From: Clostridia bacterium
GTDB taxonomy: Bacteria > Bacillota > Clostridia > Oscillospirales > CAG-382
NCBI GenBank assembly: GCA_017399965.1
Contig: JAFQAP010000011.1
Coordinates: 62,001 to 126,000 of the forward strand
Direction: 5' to 3'
Length of the DNA stretch: 64,000 bases
How positions within the stretch are numbered: the first letter of the stretch is position 1; each line of letters starts with the position of its first letter. A program made the position numbers and the translations under genes. This document shows, one piece after another, positions 15,749 through 24,719 of this stretch. A model generated the notes under the pieces. That model did no database searches, was not told the origin of the DNA, and saw nothing but the letters and a program-made list of their open reading frames with translations.

Positions 15749-17479
15749 TTATACTATACGGCTTCTGTCTTTTATCTCGGTGGTAACTCTTTCGTAGAAT
15801 TCCTGAGCGGTCATCACGCCGCCGGTCTCGCCGGTACGGGTACGCAAAGAAACCGTGCCCTCTTCAACCTCGCGGTCGCCAACTACCAGCATATAAGGAA
15901 CCTTCTGGAGCTGATGCTCACGGATCTTGTAGTTGACTTTTTCGTTGCGGTGGTCTGCTTTCACTCTCACGCCTGCGGCGGTAAGGTCTGCCACCAGCTT
16001 GTCTGCATATTCAGCTGCTCTGTCGGTAATGGGAAGCACCGCTACCTGCAAAGGAGCAAGCCACAGAGGGAACGCACCTGCGAAATGCTCGGTGATAACG
16101 CCGATAAATCTTTCGATACTGCCGAACACAACGCGGTGTATCATAACGGGACGGTGCTTTTCACCATCTGCACCGGTGTACTCAAGTTCAAATCTTTCGG
16201 GAAGCTGGAAGTCAAGCTGAATGGTACCGCACTGCCAGGTTCTGCCGATACTGTCGCGGAGATGGAAGTCCAGCTTGGGACCGTAGAACGCGCCGTCGCC
16301 TTCGTTAAGGATATAATCCTTGCCCATATCGGTAATAGCGGCTTTAAGAGTTTCTTCTGCGTGCTGCCATACGGATTCATCGCCCATATGGTCCTCGGGC
16401 ATGGTGGAAAGCTCGATCTGGTAGGTAAGACCGAAGAGGGAATATACCTCGTCAAAAAGAGAAACTACGTTTTTGATCTCATCTCTCATTTGCTCTTTGG
16501 TCATAAATATGTGAGCATCGTCCTGAGTAAAGCATCTTACACGGAACAGACCGTGCAAAGCACCGGAAAGCTCGTGTCTGTGAACCAGACCAAGTTCGCC
16601 TGCGCGCAGGGGCAGATCACGGTAAGAATGAGGCTCGTTCATATAAACCAACATACCGCCGGGGCAGTTCATGGGCTTGATCGCGTAATCCTCTTCGTCT
16701 ATCTTGGTGGTGTACATATTCTGCTTGTAGTGGCCCCAATGTCCGCTTCTTTCCCACAGACGGCGGTTAAGAATAACGGGGGTAGAGATCTCCACATAGC
16801 CGTAACGCTTATGTACCTCTCTCCAATAATCAATAAGGGTGTTCTTAAGAACCATACCGTTGGGCAGGAAGAAGGGGAAACCGGGACCGTCGTCTGTCAT
16901 CATAAACAGACCCAATTCCTTGCCCAGCTTTCTGTGGTCGCGTTTTTTGGCTTCTTCAAGCATATTCAGGTATTCATCAAGCTCCTCCTTGCTTGCAAAA
17001 GCGGTGCCGTAAATACGCTGAAGCATCTTGTTATCGGAATCGCCTCTCCAGTATGCGCCGGTAACGGAAAGCAGTTTGAACGCCTTTACCTTCTTTGTGT
17101 AAGCAACGTGAGGGCCTGCACAAAGGTCGGTAAATTCGCCCTGCTTGTAAAAGGATATTTCTGCGCCTTCTTCGAGACCGTCAATAAGCTCCAGCTTATA
17201 AGGCTCGTCCGCCATAAGCTTTTTAGCCTCATCGCGGGGGAGAGTAAAGCGCTCTATACGAAGATTTTCTTTAACAATTTTCTTCATTTCAGCTTCGATA
17301 CTCTCAAGATCCTCGGTGGTAAAGGTAGTCTCGGTATCGAAATCGTAATAAAATCCGGTGTCGATAGCAGGTCCGATCGCCAGACGGGCATCGGGATAAA
17401 GTCTTTTTACTGCCTGCGCCAGAATATGAGACGCCGAGTGTCTCAGCGTTCTGAGTTCGTTAAGTTCTGTTTGATCCAT
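15749..17479 (-). CDS. thrS: Threonyl-tRNA synthetase, short form without TGS domain
   Basis: A 576-residue class II synthetase that charges tRNA-Thr. The start is the ATG at 17479, since GGAGG lies 8 bp before it and inside a longer possible reading. The protein begins directly at the N2 editing domain: RHSASHILAQAV (about 13-24) holds the HxxxH metal-site histidines, and a CAGPH segment follows near residue 130. The catalytic core shows motif 2-like RHELSGALHGLFRVR and motif 3-like GSIERFIGV. The usual N-terminal TGS domain of about 60 residues is absent. It is last in the long minus-strand operon, 30 bp after the sugar kinase, so there is no room for a T-box. Confidence 0.95.
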   Translation of the reverse strand: MDQTELNELRTLRHSASHILAQAVKRLYPDARLAIGPAIDTGFYYDFDTETTFTTEDLESIEAEMKKIVKENLRIERFTLPRDEAKKLMADEPYKLELIDGLEEGAEISFYKQGEFTDLCAGPHVAYTKKVKAFKLLSVTGAYWRGDSDNKMLQRIYGTAFASKEELDEYLNMLEEAKKRDHRKLGKELGLFMMTDDGPGFPFFLPNGMVLKNTLIDYWREVHKRYGYVEISTPVILNRRLWERSGHWGHYKQNMYTTKIDEEDYAIKPMNCPGGMLVYMNEPHSYRDLPLRAGELGLVHRHELSGALHGLFRVRCFTQDDAHIFMTKEQMRDEIKNVVSLFDEVYSLFGLTYQIELSTMPEDHMGDESVWQHAEETLKAAITDMGKDYILNEGDGAFYGPKLDFHLRDSIGRTWQCGTIQLDFQLPERFELEYTGADGEKHRPVMIHRVVFGSIERFIGVITEHFAGAFPLWLAPLQVAVLPITDRAAEYADKLVADLTAAGVRVKADHRNEKVNYKIREHQLQKVPYMLVVGDREVEEGTVSLRTRTGETGGVMTAQEFYERVTTEIKDRSRIV

Positions 17480-17523
17480 AGCATTTGCCTCCATAGATTA
17501 TTACTGTAAATCATACACTATTT

Positions 17524-18402
17524 TTATTCTGCTGTCAATATCTCTTTCGCTTTTGCCACGGCGCCGTATACCGGCTCTGCTTCAATAACGGAAAGAGGTA
17601 CGTTATGTATAAGGTATTTCCTTATTATATCAATAGCGACGCTTTGAGTGCCTATACCGCCTGCCATACATACGGGAACCGGTCCGCCGTATATTTCGCA
17701 GGCGCGGTTAATAAGCCCGCCGATATATTCAAGCTGATTTTCAAGTATCCACGCGGCGTGAATATCGCCTTCGCTGTACGCATCAAATACGATTTTAGCA
17801 AATGAAGCGATATACTTTTTGTCCGCGGAAATAAGGTCTGTAAGCTTTTCCAAAGGATCTCCGCCTATCTTCTCGGTTACGAGAGTGTAGAGCGCGCCCT
17901 TTTCATCCCGTCCGTCCACACACTTTAAAGCGTGTGCAACAGCGGATTTTCCTATTTCGTATCCGTTTCCCGCGCAGTCGAACTTGCCGTAACCGCCGAT
18001 ACGGACGATCTCTCTGCCTGTTTTCATAAAGCAGGAGCTTCCCGTTCCGCAGATAACAATGGCACCGTCGCTTTCGGGAAAAGCTGAATATATCACATTT
18101 ATACCGTCGTGCAGAGCTTCCGACTTGGCTTTCGGAAACATTTCTTTTAACCGAACACCTGCTTTTTGGCTGTAGTCGGCGGCGGTTATACCGGCAATAC
18201 CGCAAAAAATTGCGGCAATGTCGTCTTTATCCGCATTCAAAGCCTGAACGGCGGAAAATATGTTATTCATAGAGTTTTCAAAGCCGATATCATTGGGGTT
18301 GCATCCGGCACCGTATACCGTTTTTATAACGCTCCCGTTAATATCGGCAAGGGCGGCGGCGGTTTTTGTGCCTCCGCCGTCCACACCGATAATGTACTTC
18401 AT
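17524..18402 (-). CDS. BadF/BadG/BcrA-type ATPase, N-acetylglucosamine kinase-like
   Basis: A 292-residue ASKHA-fold protein. The phosphate-1 loop is GVDGGGTKTAAALAD (about 5-19), then FCGIAGI (about 66-72), the phosphate-2 loop VICGTGSSCF (about 115-124) and an adenosine motif CMAGGIG (about 246-252). This order fits the BadF/BcrAD group, whose members include N-acetylglucosamine or N-acetylmuramic kinases. It lies between mscL and thrS in the long minus-strand operon. Sugar specificity is inferred only. Confidence 0.82.
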   Translation of the reverse strand: MKYIIGVDGGGTKTAAALADINGSVIKTVYGAGCNPNDIGFENSMNNIFSAVQALNADKDDIAAIFCGIAGITAADYSQKAGVRLKEMFPKAKSEALHDGINVIYSAFPESDGAIVICGTGSSCFMKTGREIVRIGGYGKFDCAGNGYEIGKSAVAHALKCVDGRDEKGALYTLVTEKIGGDPLEKLTDLISADKKYIASFAKIVFDAYSEGDIHAAWILENQLEYIGGLINRACEIYGGPVPVCMAGGIGTQSVAIDIIRKYLIHNVPLSVIEAEPVYGAVAKAKEILTAE

Positions 18403-18405
18403 AGT

Positions 18406-18915
18406 TTAGCCTTTAATGCCTTTTACGAAATCACGGATGTCCTCAAGAGCCTTAAGCGTCTTTTCTTCAACGGTAGGTTCGGGAGGAATGGCAGCCTTTG
18501 CAGCTTCTTCCGCAGCCTTTGCGGCAGCTTCTTCTGCCTTTTTCTTTGCTTCCAGCTTATTGCGGAAGCTCATAGCCACCTTAACAACGATAAACATTGC
18601 AAAAGCGATGATAATGAAATCGATTATGTACTGAATAAACTGACCGTACTTAACAGCTACCTCTGCAACCGCTTCGGTAACCACAACGCCTTCCTCAACA
18701 ACTTCGTCAACGCCCTTTACCAGTACCCATTTAAGATCGGTAAAGTTAACGTCGCCAAGCAGGAAGCCGATGCAGGGCATAATGATATCTGCAACCAGTG
18801 AAGAAACGATAGCCTTGAAAGCGGTACCGACTACAACACCGACAGCCATATCCAGAATATTGCCCTGTGAAATAAACTTTTTAAAATCGTTTGCAAAATT
18901 CTTTACTTTTCCCAT
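18406..18915 (-). CDS. mscL: Large-conductance mechanosensitive channel MscL
   Basis: A 169-residue membrane channel that opens under high membrane tension to release solutes. The N-terminus has the amphipathic S1 helix and a KKFISQGNILDMAVGVVVGTAF-like TM1 (about 12-34). TM2 (about 83-103) follows a periplasmic loop enlarged by a valine/glutamate-rich stretch (about 64-79). The C-terminal bundle is long, alanine/lysine/glutamate-rich, and includes an EEAAAKAAEEAAKAA repeat. It exceeds the roughly 136 residues of the E. coli protein. It sits 3 bp after DUF1858 in the operon. Confidence 0.95.
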   Translation of the reverse strand: MGKVKNFANDFKKFISQGNILDMAVGVVVGTAFKAIVSSLVADIIMPCIGFLLGDVNFTDLKWVLVKGVDEVVEEGVVVTEAVAEVAVKYGQFIQYIIDFIIIAFAMFIVVKVAMSFRNKLEAKKKAEEAAAKAAEEAAKAAIPPEPTVEEKTLKALEDIRDFVKGIKG

Positions 18916-18918
18916 TTT

Positions 18919-19107
18919 TTAGTCATCTCCGTTCAATTTTTTAAGAAGTGCTTCAAGGTCTGCACCGTGAACTGCGCACGCCTGCTCGATAGTTTCGCCT
19001 CTGGAATGAGGGCAGCCCAGACAGTGCATGCCTATTTCAAGGAAAAATTTTGCCTTTTCGGGTGCCTTATCAAGAACATCGCCGATAATGGAATCCTTGG
19101 TGATCAT
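18919..19107 (-). CDS. DUF1858 small protein with paired cysteines
   Basis: A 62-residue protein of the DUF1858/hybrid-cluster-associated redox-disulfide family. MITKDSIIGDVLDKAPE is the typical start, and CLGC at about 29-32 is the conserved cysteine pair, with a further Cys in the last third. It starts immediately after the stop of the degenerate P-type ATPase gene, with a GAGGAGGT ribosome site inside that gene, and precedes mscL. It may act in redox or metal handling; whether it partners the ATPase is unknown. Confidence 0.85.
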   Translation of the reverse strand: MITKDSIIGDVLDKAPEKAKFFLEIGMHCLGCPHSRGETIEQACAVHGADLEALLKKLNGDD

Positions 19108-21819
19108 TTAATTTACCTCCTCGTCTTTAGCCAATTTGAATTTTGGTTTATTTTTATTTTTTATTATTGTTACGTGAATAAGCTTTGCAAGCTGGGTAAG
19201 TGTGTAATATCCCAGAGAGATCGCCGCGGTAATTCCGTAAGCAAAAACAGAGGGCTGTGTGTACCCAAACAGTTTTGCCACGGGAGGAATATATACCATA
19301 CAAGCATATATCGCCGCTACTGTTAATGCGGATATAACAAGCTTGCCCATACTTAAAGGCGTTCTTATGAATATAGGTTTTCTTGATACGTTGGTTATTC
19401 CGTAGGTTATGAGAAGCACTGCGAGAGAAAGGAGTGCGCAGGTGTGACCAAACAAAACGTACGTGGCTGTTATCGCACCGCCTGCACCTACACCGTACAG
19501 AACGGGGTAAACAAAATCCAAAAGCTTGGGCGCTGTTCTGTACTTTTTCATTTTTTCCGCCAGAATGTGCTTGTTGGGAGCGGCAAAAGCAAGTGATACC
19601 GCAATAACGAAATTGAATATAATTCCGCCCACAAGCATATCTTGCAGTCTTAAAGGAAATTCAATTCCCATAGCAATAGCTGCAATAAAAGCCGTAAGCA
19701 CCGCGGTAAATCCCACAAACAGGTATTCCGTTACCGCATGTATTCTGGCAACTATCGCCTTTGCGGCGCCGATAGCATAAGTGATAACGTGAAAACCGCC
19801 CTCAAGCATAATTACGTCACTTTCCTGCTTTAAGGTGTCCGGTGTTTCTGTGTCGCTTACAAAGGTTACGTCCGCTTCGTGAATAAGAGGCAGATCATCC
19901 ATATTGCTTGCGGTAACGGCAACGTAGCGTTTGTCGCCGTGTCTGAATTTCAAAACCTCCCGCCACTGCTCATCGTCAATACCCACATACAGCTTGTACA
20001 AGGGCTGGTTGGCAATATAAAGTCCGGGGTCGGTGTCGCTTATATCCTCTGCGGAAATCGCTTGGGATTCGTCTGTAATAATTCCTGCCTCTTTTGCAAG
20101 GGAAAGGGAAGGGTAGTAAGCATCGTTGCTTCTCAAAACCGCTTCTATTCCGGCTCTGCGGCATTTATAAACCGCCGCGGCAGGGTCCACACGGAAAGCA
20201 GAGCCCAAACCTATAAAGCCCGAAAGTATAAGCCTTCCTTCCACGGAATAATCTTTAAGAGAATCCGCGTCGGTACGTCCCGTGGCAACGGCGATAACCG
20301 TTTCCGCTTTTTTGCCCATCTCTTCCAGAGCTTCCCGCATACGGGCTACCGCAGCATCGTTCATACGGTATACCCCGCCGTTTTTGCGGTATCCCACGCA
20401 ACGGCTTATAACAGATTCGGGATTTCCTCGGACTATAACAAAGGTCTTGCCTTCGGAAAGCACAAGGGTGCGGGTAACTATATTGTCGGAAGACACTTCG
20501 GTATCTATACGGAAAAACTCGCCTTCAAGGTTGGAAATATCAGCCAGCAGGAAATCGCAGGCATCGGCAAGGGCAATATCCTGCTTTCTGCCGGTGTATT
20601 TGTGTTGTCCCTTCTGGCGACCCTTTTCGTCTGCGTTTTTCTTTATATCTGAACAAACAAGGGCGTATTTAAGCAATCTTTTGTTACTTTCGTTTTCTTC
20701 GGCTTCCCGTATATCTTTAACTTTTCCGTCCGAATACAAGTCGGTAACAAACATCTTTTTGGGAGGGAAGGCTTGTCCTCTGGAGCACATTACGGTGTCC
20801 ACGTTTCCAAGCTTGCCTATACTGTTAAGATTTCCCACAGCGGCGTTGTTTTCCAGCATCTTTTCAACGCCGTAGCCTAAGGAAATAAAAGTTAATGCTT
20901 TACAGCTGTCATACATAGATATGTAGCCCAGAGTGAGGGAGAGAATGAACATATCCGTAATGCTTCTTCCCGTGGCAATTCCCAGCACTAACAATACAAA
21001 GCATATTATAACCGAAACGAATGACATCGCTTTTCCTACATGAGAAGCGTATTTAAGCAGACCGGGAGTGTAATCCTGAGAATGTTTTGTGTTTACCTTG
21101 CGTGTAAGCACGTTTTTTCCCGTTTCGCATACGATAGCAGTGCCGCTTCCTCCGGTAACAACGGTGCCTGCATACACCATGTTGGTGTGGCACAGCATAT
21201 CGGGACGGTTGTATTCAATTGCAGAGGATTTATATACCGCCTCATTCTTTCCGTTGATAGAGGCTTCCAACACGGAAAGGTGAGCGCAGGAGATAATACG
21301 TGCATCGGCAGGGACGATATTTCCCGTTTCCAAGGTTATAATATCTCCCGGCACGAGTCCGCGGCTGTCTATAACAAACCGTCTGCCGTTTCTTGTTACG
21401 GTGGCGCGTATAGCGGAATAGTTTCTTATCTTTTCCAAAGAATGGGAAGCGGATGCCTCCAGTACCGCATTTATAAACATTATTATAATAACGGTAACGC
21501 CCAGCACAATAAGCTCGTGCCTTTCGGGCTGAAAGACGTACATCAAAAACGCAACGGCGGCAAGGAATATTCCCATCAATCCCTGAAGCTGATTCTTAAA
21601 GCTGGAGGTAAAGCCGGTCTTTATTTCGTCGTAAAGGGCGTTTGTTCCCTTTTCGCGCCGTATTTTCTTTACCTCATCATCCGTCAAGCCGTTCCCAAGA
21701 TGACTGCCAAGCTTTATGGCAAGCTCTTCTATATCCATGGATTCCGGTTCGAACCTATCCTCCGCCTGCTTACGGCTGTTAGAGGTTATTGTTCTTATTT
21801 TCTCGGAATAATCCGGCAT
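19108..21819 (-). CDS. Degenerate P-type ATPase homologue (predicted pseudo-transporter)
   Basis: A 903-residue intact protein with the full P2-type cation ATPase layout: N-terminal cytosolic segment, two helices (about 78-97 and 103-120), actuator domain (about 130-245), two helices (about 265-310), P/N domains (about 330-690) and six C-terminal helices (about 695-880). Yet every catalytic motif is altered. The phosphorylation loop CSDKTGTLTxNKM reads CSRGQAFPPKKM at 345-356, with Arg347 at the Asp position; TGES reads NGKN (189-192); the M4 PEGLP reads as SMYDSCKA (301-308); TGD is SND (564-566); GDGVND reads ASNMDD (637-642). The N-domain RGNPESV (464-470) is kept. An AAAGGAGAAAA site precedes the ATG. 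The ORF has no frameshift. It cannot plausibly pump by the standard cycle; a structural or regulatory role is inferred. Confidence 0.85.
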   Translation of the reverse strand: MPDYSEKIRTITSNSRKQAEDRFEPESMDIEELAIKLGSHLGNGLTDDEVKKIRREKGTNALYDEIKTGFTSSFKNQLQGLMGIFLAAVAFLMYVFQPERHELIVLGVTVIIIMFINAVLEASASHSLEKIRNYSAIRATVTRNGRRFVIDSRGLVPGDIITLETGNIVPADARIISCAHLSVLEASINGKNEAVYKSSAIEYNRPDMLCHTNMVYAGTVVTGGSGTAIVCETGKNVLTRKVNTKHSQDYTPGLLKYASHVGKAMSFVSVIICFVLLVLGIATGRSITDMFILSLTLGYISMYDSCKALTFISLGYGVEKMLENNAAVGNLNSIGKLGNVDTVMCSRGQAFPPKKMFVTDLYSDGKVKDIREAEENESNKRLLKYALVCSDIKKNADEKGRQKGQHKYTGRKQDIALADACDFLLADISNLEGEFFRIDTEVSSDNIVTRTLVLSEGKTFVIVRGNPESVISRCVGYRKNGGVYRMNDAAVARMREALEEMGKKAETVIAVATGRTDADSLKDYSVEGRLILSGFIGLGSAFRVDPAAAVYKCRRAGIEAVLRSNDAYYPSLSLAKEAGIITDESQAISAEDISDTDPGLYIANQPLYKLYVGIDDEQWREVLKFRHGDKRYVAVTASNMDDLPLIHEADVTFVSDTETPDTLKQESDVIMLEGGFHVITYAIGAAKAIVARIHAVTEYLFVGFTAVLTAFIAAIAMGIEFPLRLQDMLVGGIIFNFVIAVSLAFAAPNKHILAEKMKKYRTAPKLLDFVYPVLYGVGAGGAITATYVLFGHTCALLSLAVLLITYGITNVSRKPIFIRTPLSMGKLVISALTVAAIYACMVYIPPVAKLFGYTQPSVFAYGITAAISLGYYTLTQLAKLIHVTIIKNKNKPKFKLAKDEEVN

Positions 21820-21858
21820 TTTTACTGTTTTCTCCTTTCGGATAAACTTTTAAGGCTG

Positions 21859-24144
21859 TTAAAACGTGGTTATGGTAACACCGCTTTGGTCTGCGGAAAG
21901 CGCAACTGCGGTAATCTTTAAAGAAGTGTCCTCGATAATTGCAGTGGCAACCGCATCCTCAATATCCGTCTGTATAAGACGGCGGAGGTTACGGGCACCG
22001 TATTTTTCGGAATAACCCTTTTCCACCAAAGCGTTTACCGCCGCATCGTCATAAGTCAGCTTGATATTCTTTTCCGCCAATACCTTTTCAAGGTCACCCA
22101 GCATTATGCGGCAGATAGAAGCAAAATTATCTTTGGAAAGTCTGTTGAACACAACTATCTCGTCCACGCGGTTGATGAATTCGGGACGGAGGAATTGCTC
22201 AAGCGCTTTTTTTACCTTCGCTTCGTCGGATGCCTTTGCGGTGGTCGTAAAGCCTGCAGATGCGGAGATATCCGTACTGCCCGCATTGGTGGTCATAACT
22301 ATAACCGTATTTTCAAAATTGACTGTCTTGCCGTGGGAATCGGTAATTCTGCCGTCGTCCAGTATCTGCAAAAGGATATTCAAAACGTCCGGATGCGCCT
22401 TTTCAATCTCATCAAAGAGGATCACGGAATAAGGCTTGCGGCGTATCTTTTCGGTAAGCTGCCCCGCATCGTCATAGCCTACGTAGCCGGGAGGAGAACC
22501 GATAATTCTGGAAACGGAATACTTTTCCATATATTCCGACATATCCAGACGTATGAGTGATTCGGGGGAATCGAACAAATAGTTTGCCAGCACTTTAACA
22601 AGCTCGGTCTTACCTATACCGGTCGGTCCTGCGAATATAAAGGAAACGGGCTTCTTTTTATAGGAAATTCCCGCGCGGGAGCGGCGAACAGCCTTTGCAA
22701 CCTTTTCCACCGCTTCGTCTTGTCCCACAATGCGGTCTTTTATGGAAGGGACAAGCTTTTGTATCTTTTCGAATTCGTTTTCGCTTATGCTGGAAGCGGG
22801 GATACCCGTCCAAATTTCAATAACCTTAGCAAGGTCTTTTTCGGTTACGGTAAGCGTATCTCTCTGTGCGGAGAGGGAATCAAAAGCTTCGTTCTTTTGC
22901 AAAAGAACGGTACGGTTTTGAGCAATAGCCGCAAAATCCTCGTCGGTTTTTTCTGCTTTTGCTTCCAGCGCCGCTTGCTTTTCGTTAAGCTCTTTTATTT
23001 CATCTGCCAAAGCATTTATTTGGTTTACTATATCCGAATTCATAGAAAGATTTGCGCAGGCTTCGTCCATAAGGTCGATAGCCTTATCGGGCAGGTATCT
23101 GTCTGTAATATATCTTTCGGAAAGCACTACCATTCTGCGGCACATATCATCGGAAATGTGGATACCGTGGTATTTTTCGTAATTATCCTTAATACCCTGA
23201 AGTATCTTTACGCTGTCTTCGATGGAAGGCTCGTTTATCATAACAGGCTGGAATCTGCGCTCCAATGCCTCATCTTTTTCAATGTACTTTCTGTATTCGG
23301 TAAGGGTAGTTGCACCTATAAGCTGAATTTCTCCTCTGGAAAGGGCAGGCTTAAGGATATTAGCGGCGTTCATACCGCCTTCCGCATCTCCCGCGCCGAC
23401 AATTGAGTGAACTTCGTCGATAACCAGAATGATATTTCCGTTTTGCTTTACCTCGTCTATAAGACCCTTCATTCTGCTTTCAAACTGACCTCTGAACTGG
23501 GTGCCCGCAACCATTGCGGTCATATCCACCAGCATTACTTCCTTGCTCTTAAGCTTGTAGGGTACGTTGCCCTTGACAATTGCGGTGGCGAGCGCTTCCG
23601 CAACTGCGGTCTTACCTACGCCCGGCTCGCCGATAAGGCAGGGGTTGTTTTTCTGGCGGCGGCAAAGTATCTGCATAACACGCTCAAGCTCTTCGCTTCT
23701 GCCGATAACCTTATCAAGCTTGCCTTCTTTTGCTCTGCCGGTAAGGTCTATGCAGTACTGGTCAAGATACTTTCTGCTTTTCTGTTTCTTGCTTTCCTGC
23801 TTGGTTTCCTTGGATTGCTGCTTGTCTTTTCTTATATTATCGGGCAGGTTAAGCTCTCCCTGGGAAGCAAACAGAGGACCCAGATTAAGGGAAGGTGCTC
23901 TGCCTTCGTTTTCGGGATTGTCGCCGGCTTCGGTAGGAACAAGACCGGATATTTCGTCGGACATAGCGTCAAATTCCTCGGGAGTTATTCCCATACGCTC
24001 AAGAATATCGTCAACGGGCTTTAAACCCATCTCCCTTGCGCATTTAAGGCATAGACCTTCGTTGGTGGTATTACCGTTTTCAATACGCTGCATATATATA
24101 ACAGCCACACGCTTTTTACAGCGGGAACATAATTTCAAAACCAT
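21859..24144 (-). CDS. clpE: ATP-dependent Clp protease ATPase, ClpE/ClpC type
   Basis: A 761-residue double AAA+ unfoldase that feeds proteins to ClpP or disaggregates them. The first 40 residues form a CxxC...CxxC zinc finger (CSRC at about 6-9 and CLKC at about 32-35), typical of ClpE/McsA-type regulators. After a charged linker come two AAA modules: Walker A GEPGVGKTAVAEA (about 173) and GPTGIGKTELV (about 515), with VIDEVHS-type Walker B and a helical middle domain between them. There is no standard Clp N-repeat domain. It precedes the P-type ATPase homologue by 39 bp. In other Firmicutes such genes are CtsR-regulated; no CtsR site is seen here. Confidence 0.93.
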   Translation of the reverse strand: MVLKLCSRCKKRVAVIYMQRIENGNTTNEGLCLKCAREMGLKPVDDILERMGITPEEFDAMSDEISGLVPTEAGDNPENEGRAPSLNLGPLFASQGELNLPDNIRKDKQQSKETKQESKKQKSRKYLDQYCIDLTGRAKEGKLDKVIGRSEELERVMQILCRRQKNNPCLIGEPGVGKTAVAEALATAIVKGNVPYKLKSKEVMLVDMTAMVAGTQFRGQFESRMKGLIDEVKQNGNIILVIDEVHSIVGAGDAEGGMNAANILKPALSRGEIQLIGATTLTEYRKYIEKDEALERRFQPVMINEPSIEDSVKILQGIKDNYEKYHGIHISDDMCRRMVVLSERYITDRYLPDKAIDLMDEACANLSMNSDIVNQINALADEIKELNEKQAALEAKAEKTDEDFAAIAQNRTVLLQKNEAFDSLSAQRDTLTVTEKDLAKVIEIWTGIPASSISENEFEKIQKLVPSIKDRIVGQDEAVEKVAKAVRRSRAGISYKKKPVSFIFAGPTGIGKTELVKVLANYLFDSPESLIRLDMSEYMEKYSVSRIIGSPPGYVGYDDAGQLTEKIRRKPYSVILFDEIEKAHPDVLNILLQILDDGRITDSHGKTVNFENTVIVMTTNAGSTDISASAGFTTTAKASDEAKVKKALEQFLRPEFINRVDEIVVFNRLSKDNFASICRIMLGDLEKVLAEKNIKLTYDDAAVNALVEKGYSEKYGARNLRRLIQTDIEDAVATAIIEDTSLKITAVALSADQSGVTITTF

Positions 24145-24147
24145 TGT

Positions 24148-24705
24148 TTACTCCTTGTTTGCCTTTTCGATCTTACGGAATATTGTAAAATAATACATTA
24201 ACAGCGCAAATATAAGTGCGCCTGCCAAAATCACCGTAAGAACAATATTTAACACCGGATTTTCCGGATATATAATAAAGATTATAGTGAAAGCGGCAAA
24301 AATGACCGTAGCCATTTTACCAAACCAGCTTGACGGGGTTACTTTGCTTATCTTCTTTGCAAGCACAAGTGCACCCGTAACCATGGTAAGCTCTTTTACA
24401 AAGAATATTACCGCTATCCATATAAAAATATTATTTTCTATTGCCAGACACACCATGGCGGCGGCTTGCATAAGCTTATCTGCCATAGGGTCAAGTATTT
24501 TGCCTGTTTCGGTTATCCATCCGTATTTTCTTGCAAGATAACCGTCTATTACGTCTGTGATCTCTGCGGCAAGAAATACACAGACACACCACCATTTCGG
24601 AGAGTTCTCAACAAAGAACACCCACACGAACAGAGGTATCATCAATAATCTTAAAACAGAAAGAATATTCGGAATATTCTTTTTTTGAAAATTCAATTTT
24701 TTCAC
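24148..24705 (-). CDS. pgsA: CDP-diacylglycerol-glycerol-3-phosphate 3-phosphatidyltransferase
   Basis: A 185-residue integral membrane enzyme that makes phosphatidylglycerophosphate from CDP-diacylglycerol and glycerol 3-phosphate. The CDP-alcohol phosphotransferase signature is complete: D51, D54, G55, A58, R59, G68, D72 and D76 with canonical spacing (DVIDGYLARKYG...GKILDPMADK). Several hydrophobic helices surround it. The start codon is uncertain: a GTG at 24705 is taken, but a TTG three codons later is also possible. It is co-transcribed between cvpA and clpE. Confidence 0.92.
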   Translation of the reverse strand: MKKLNFQKKNIPNILSVLRLLMIPLFVWVFFVENSPKWWCVCVFLAAEITDVIDGYLARKYGWITETGKILDPMADKLMQAAAMVCLAIENNIFIWIAVIFFVKELTMVTGALVLAKKISKVTPSSWFGKMATVIFAAFTIIFIIYPENPVLNIVLTVILAGALIFALLMYYFTIFRKIEKANKE

Positions 24706-24719
24706 TTCCTGTCCGTCAG

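Noticed and set aside
15743..17509. A 588-codon frame antisense to thrS
   Set aside because: It mirrors thrS codon by codon on the opposite strand and has no recognisable protein features; thrS has clear synthetase motifs.
17480..17523. T-box riboswitch before thrS
   Set aside because: Only 44 bp separate the upstream gene from the start, too short for a T-box leader.
19108..21819. The possibility that the first P-type ATPase homologue is a decayed pseudogene
   Set aside because: The frame is intact over 903 codons, it has a ribosome site, and the altered motifs are substituted in place rather than frameshifted or truncated; conservation across genomes still needs testing.
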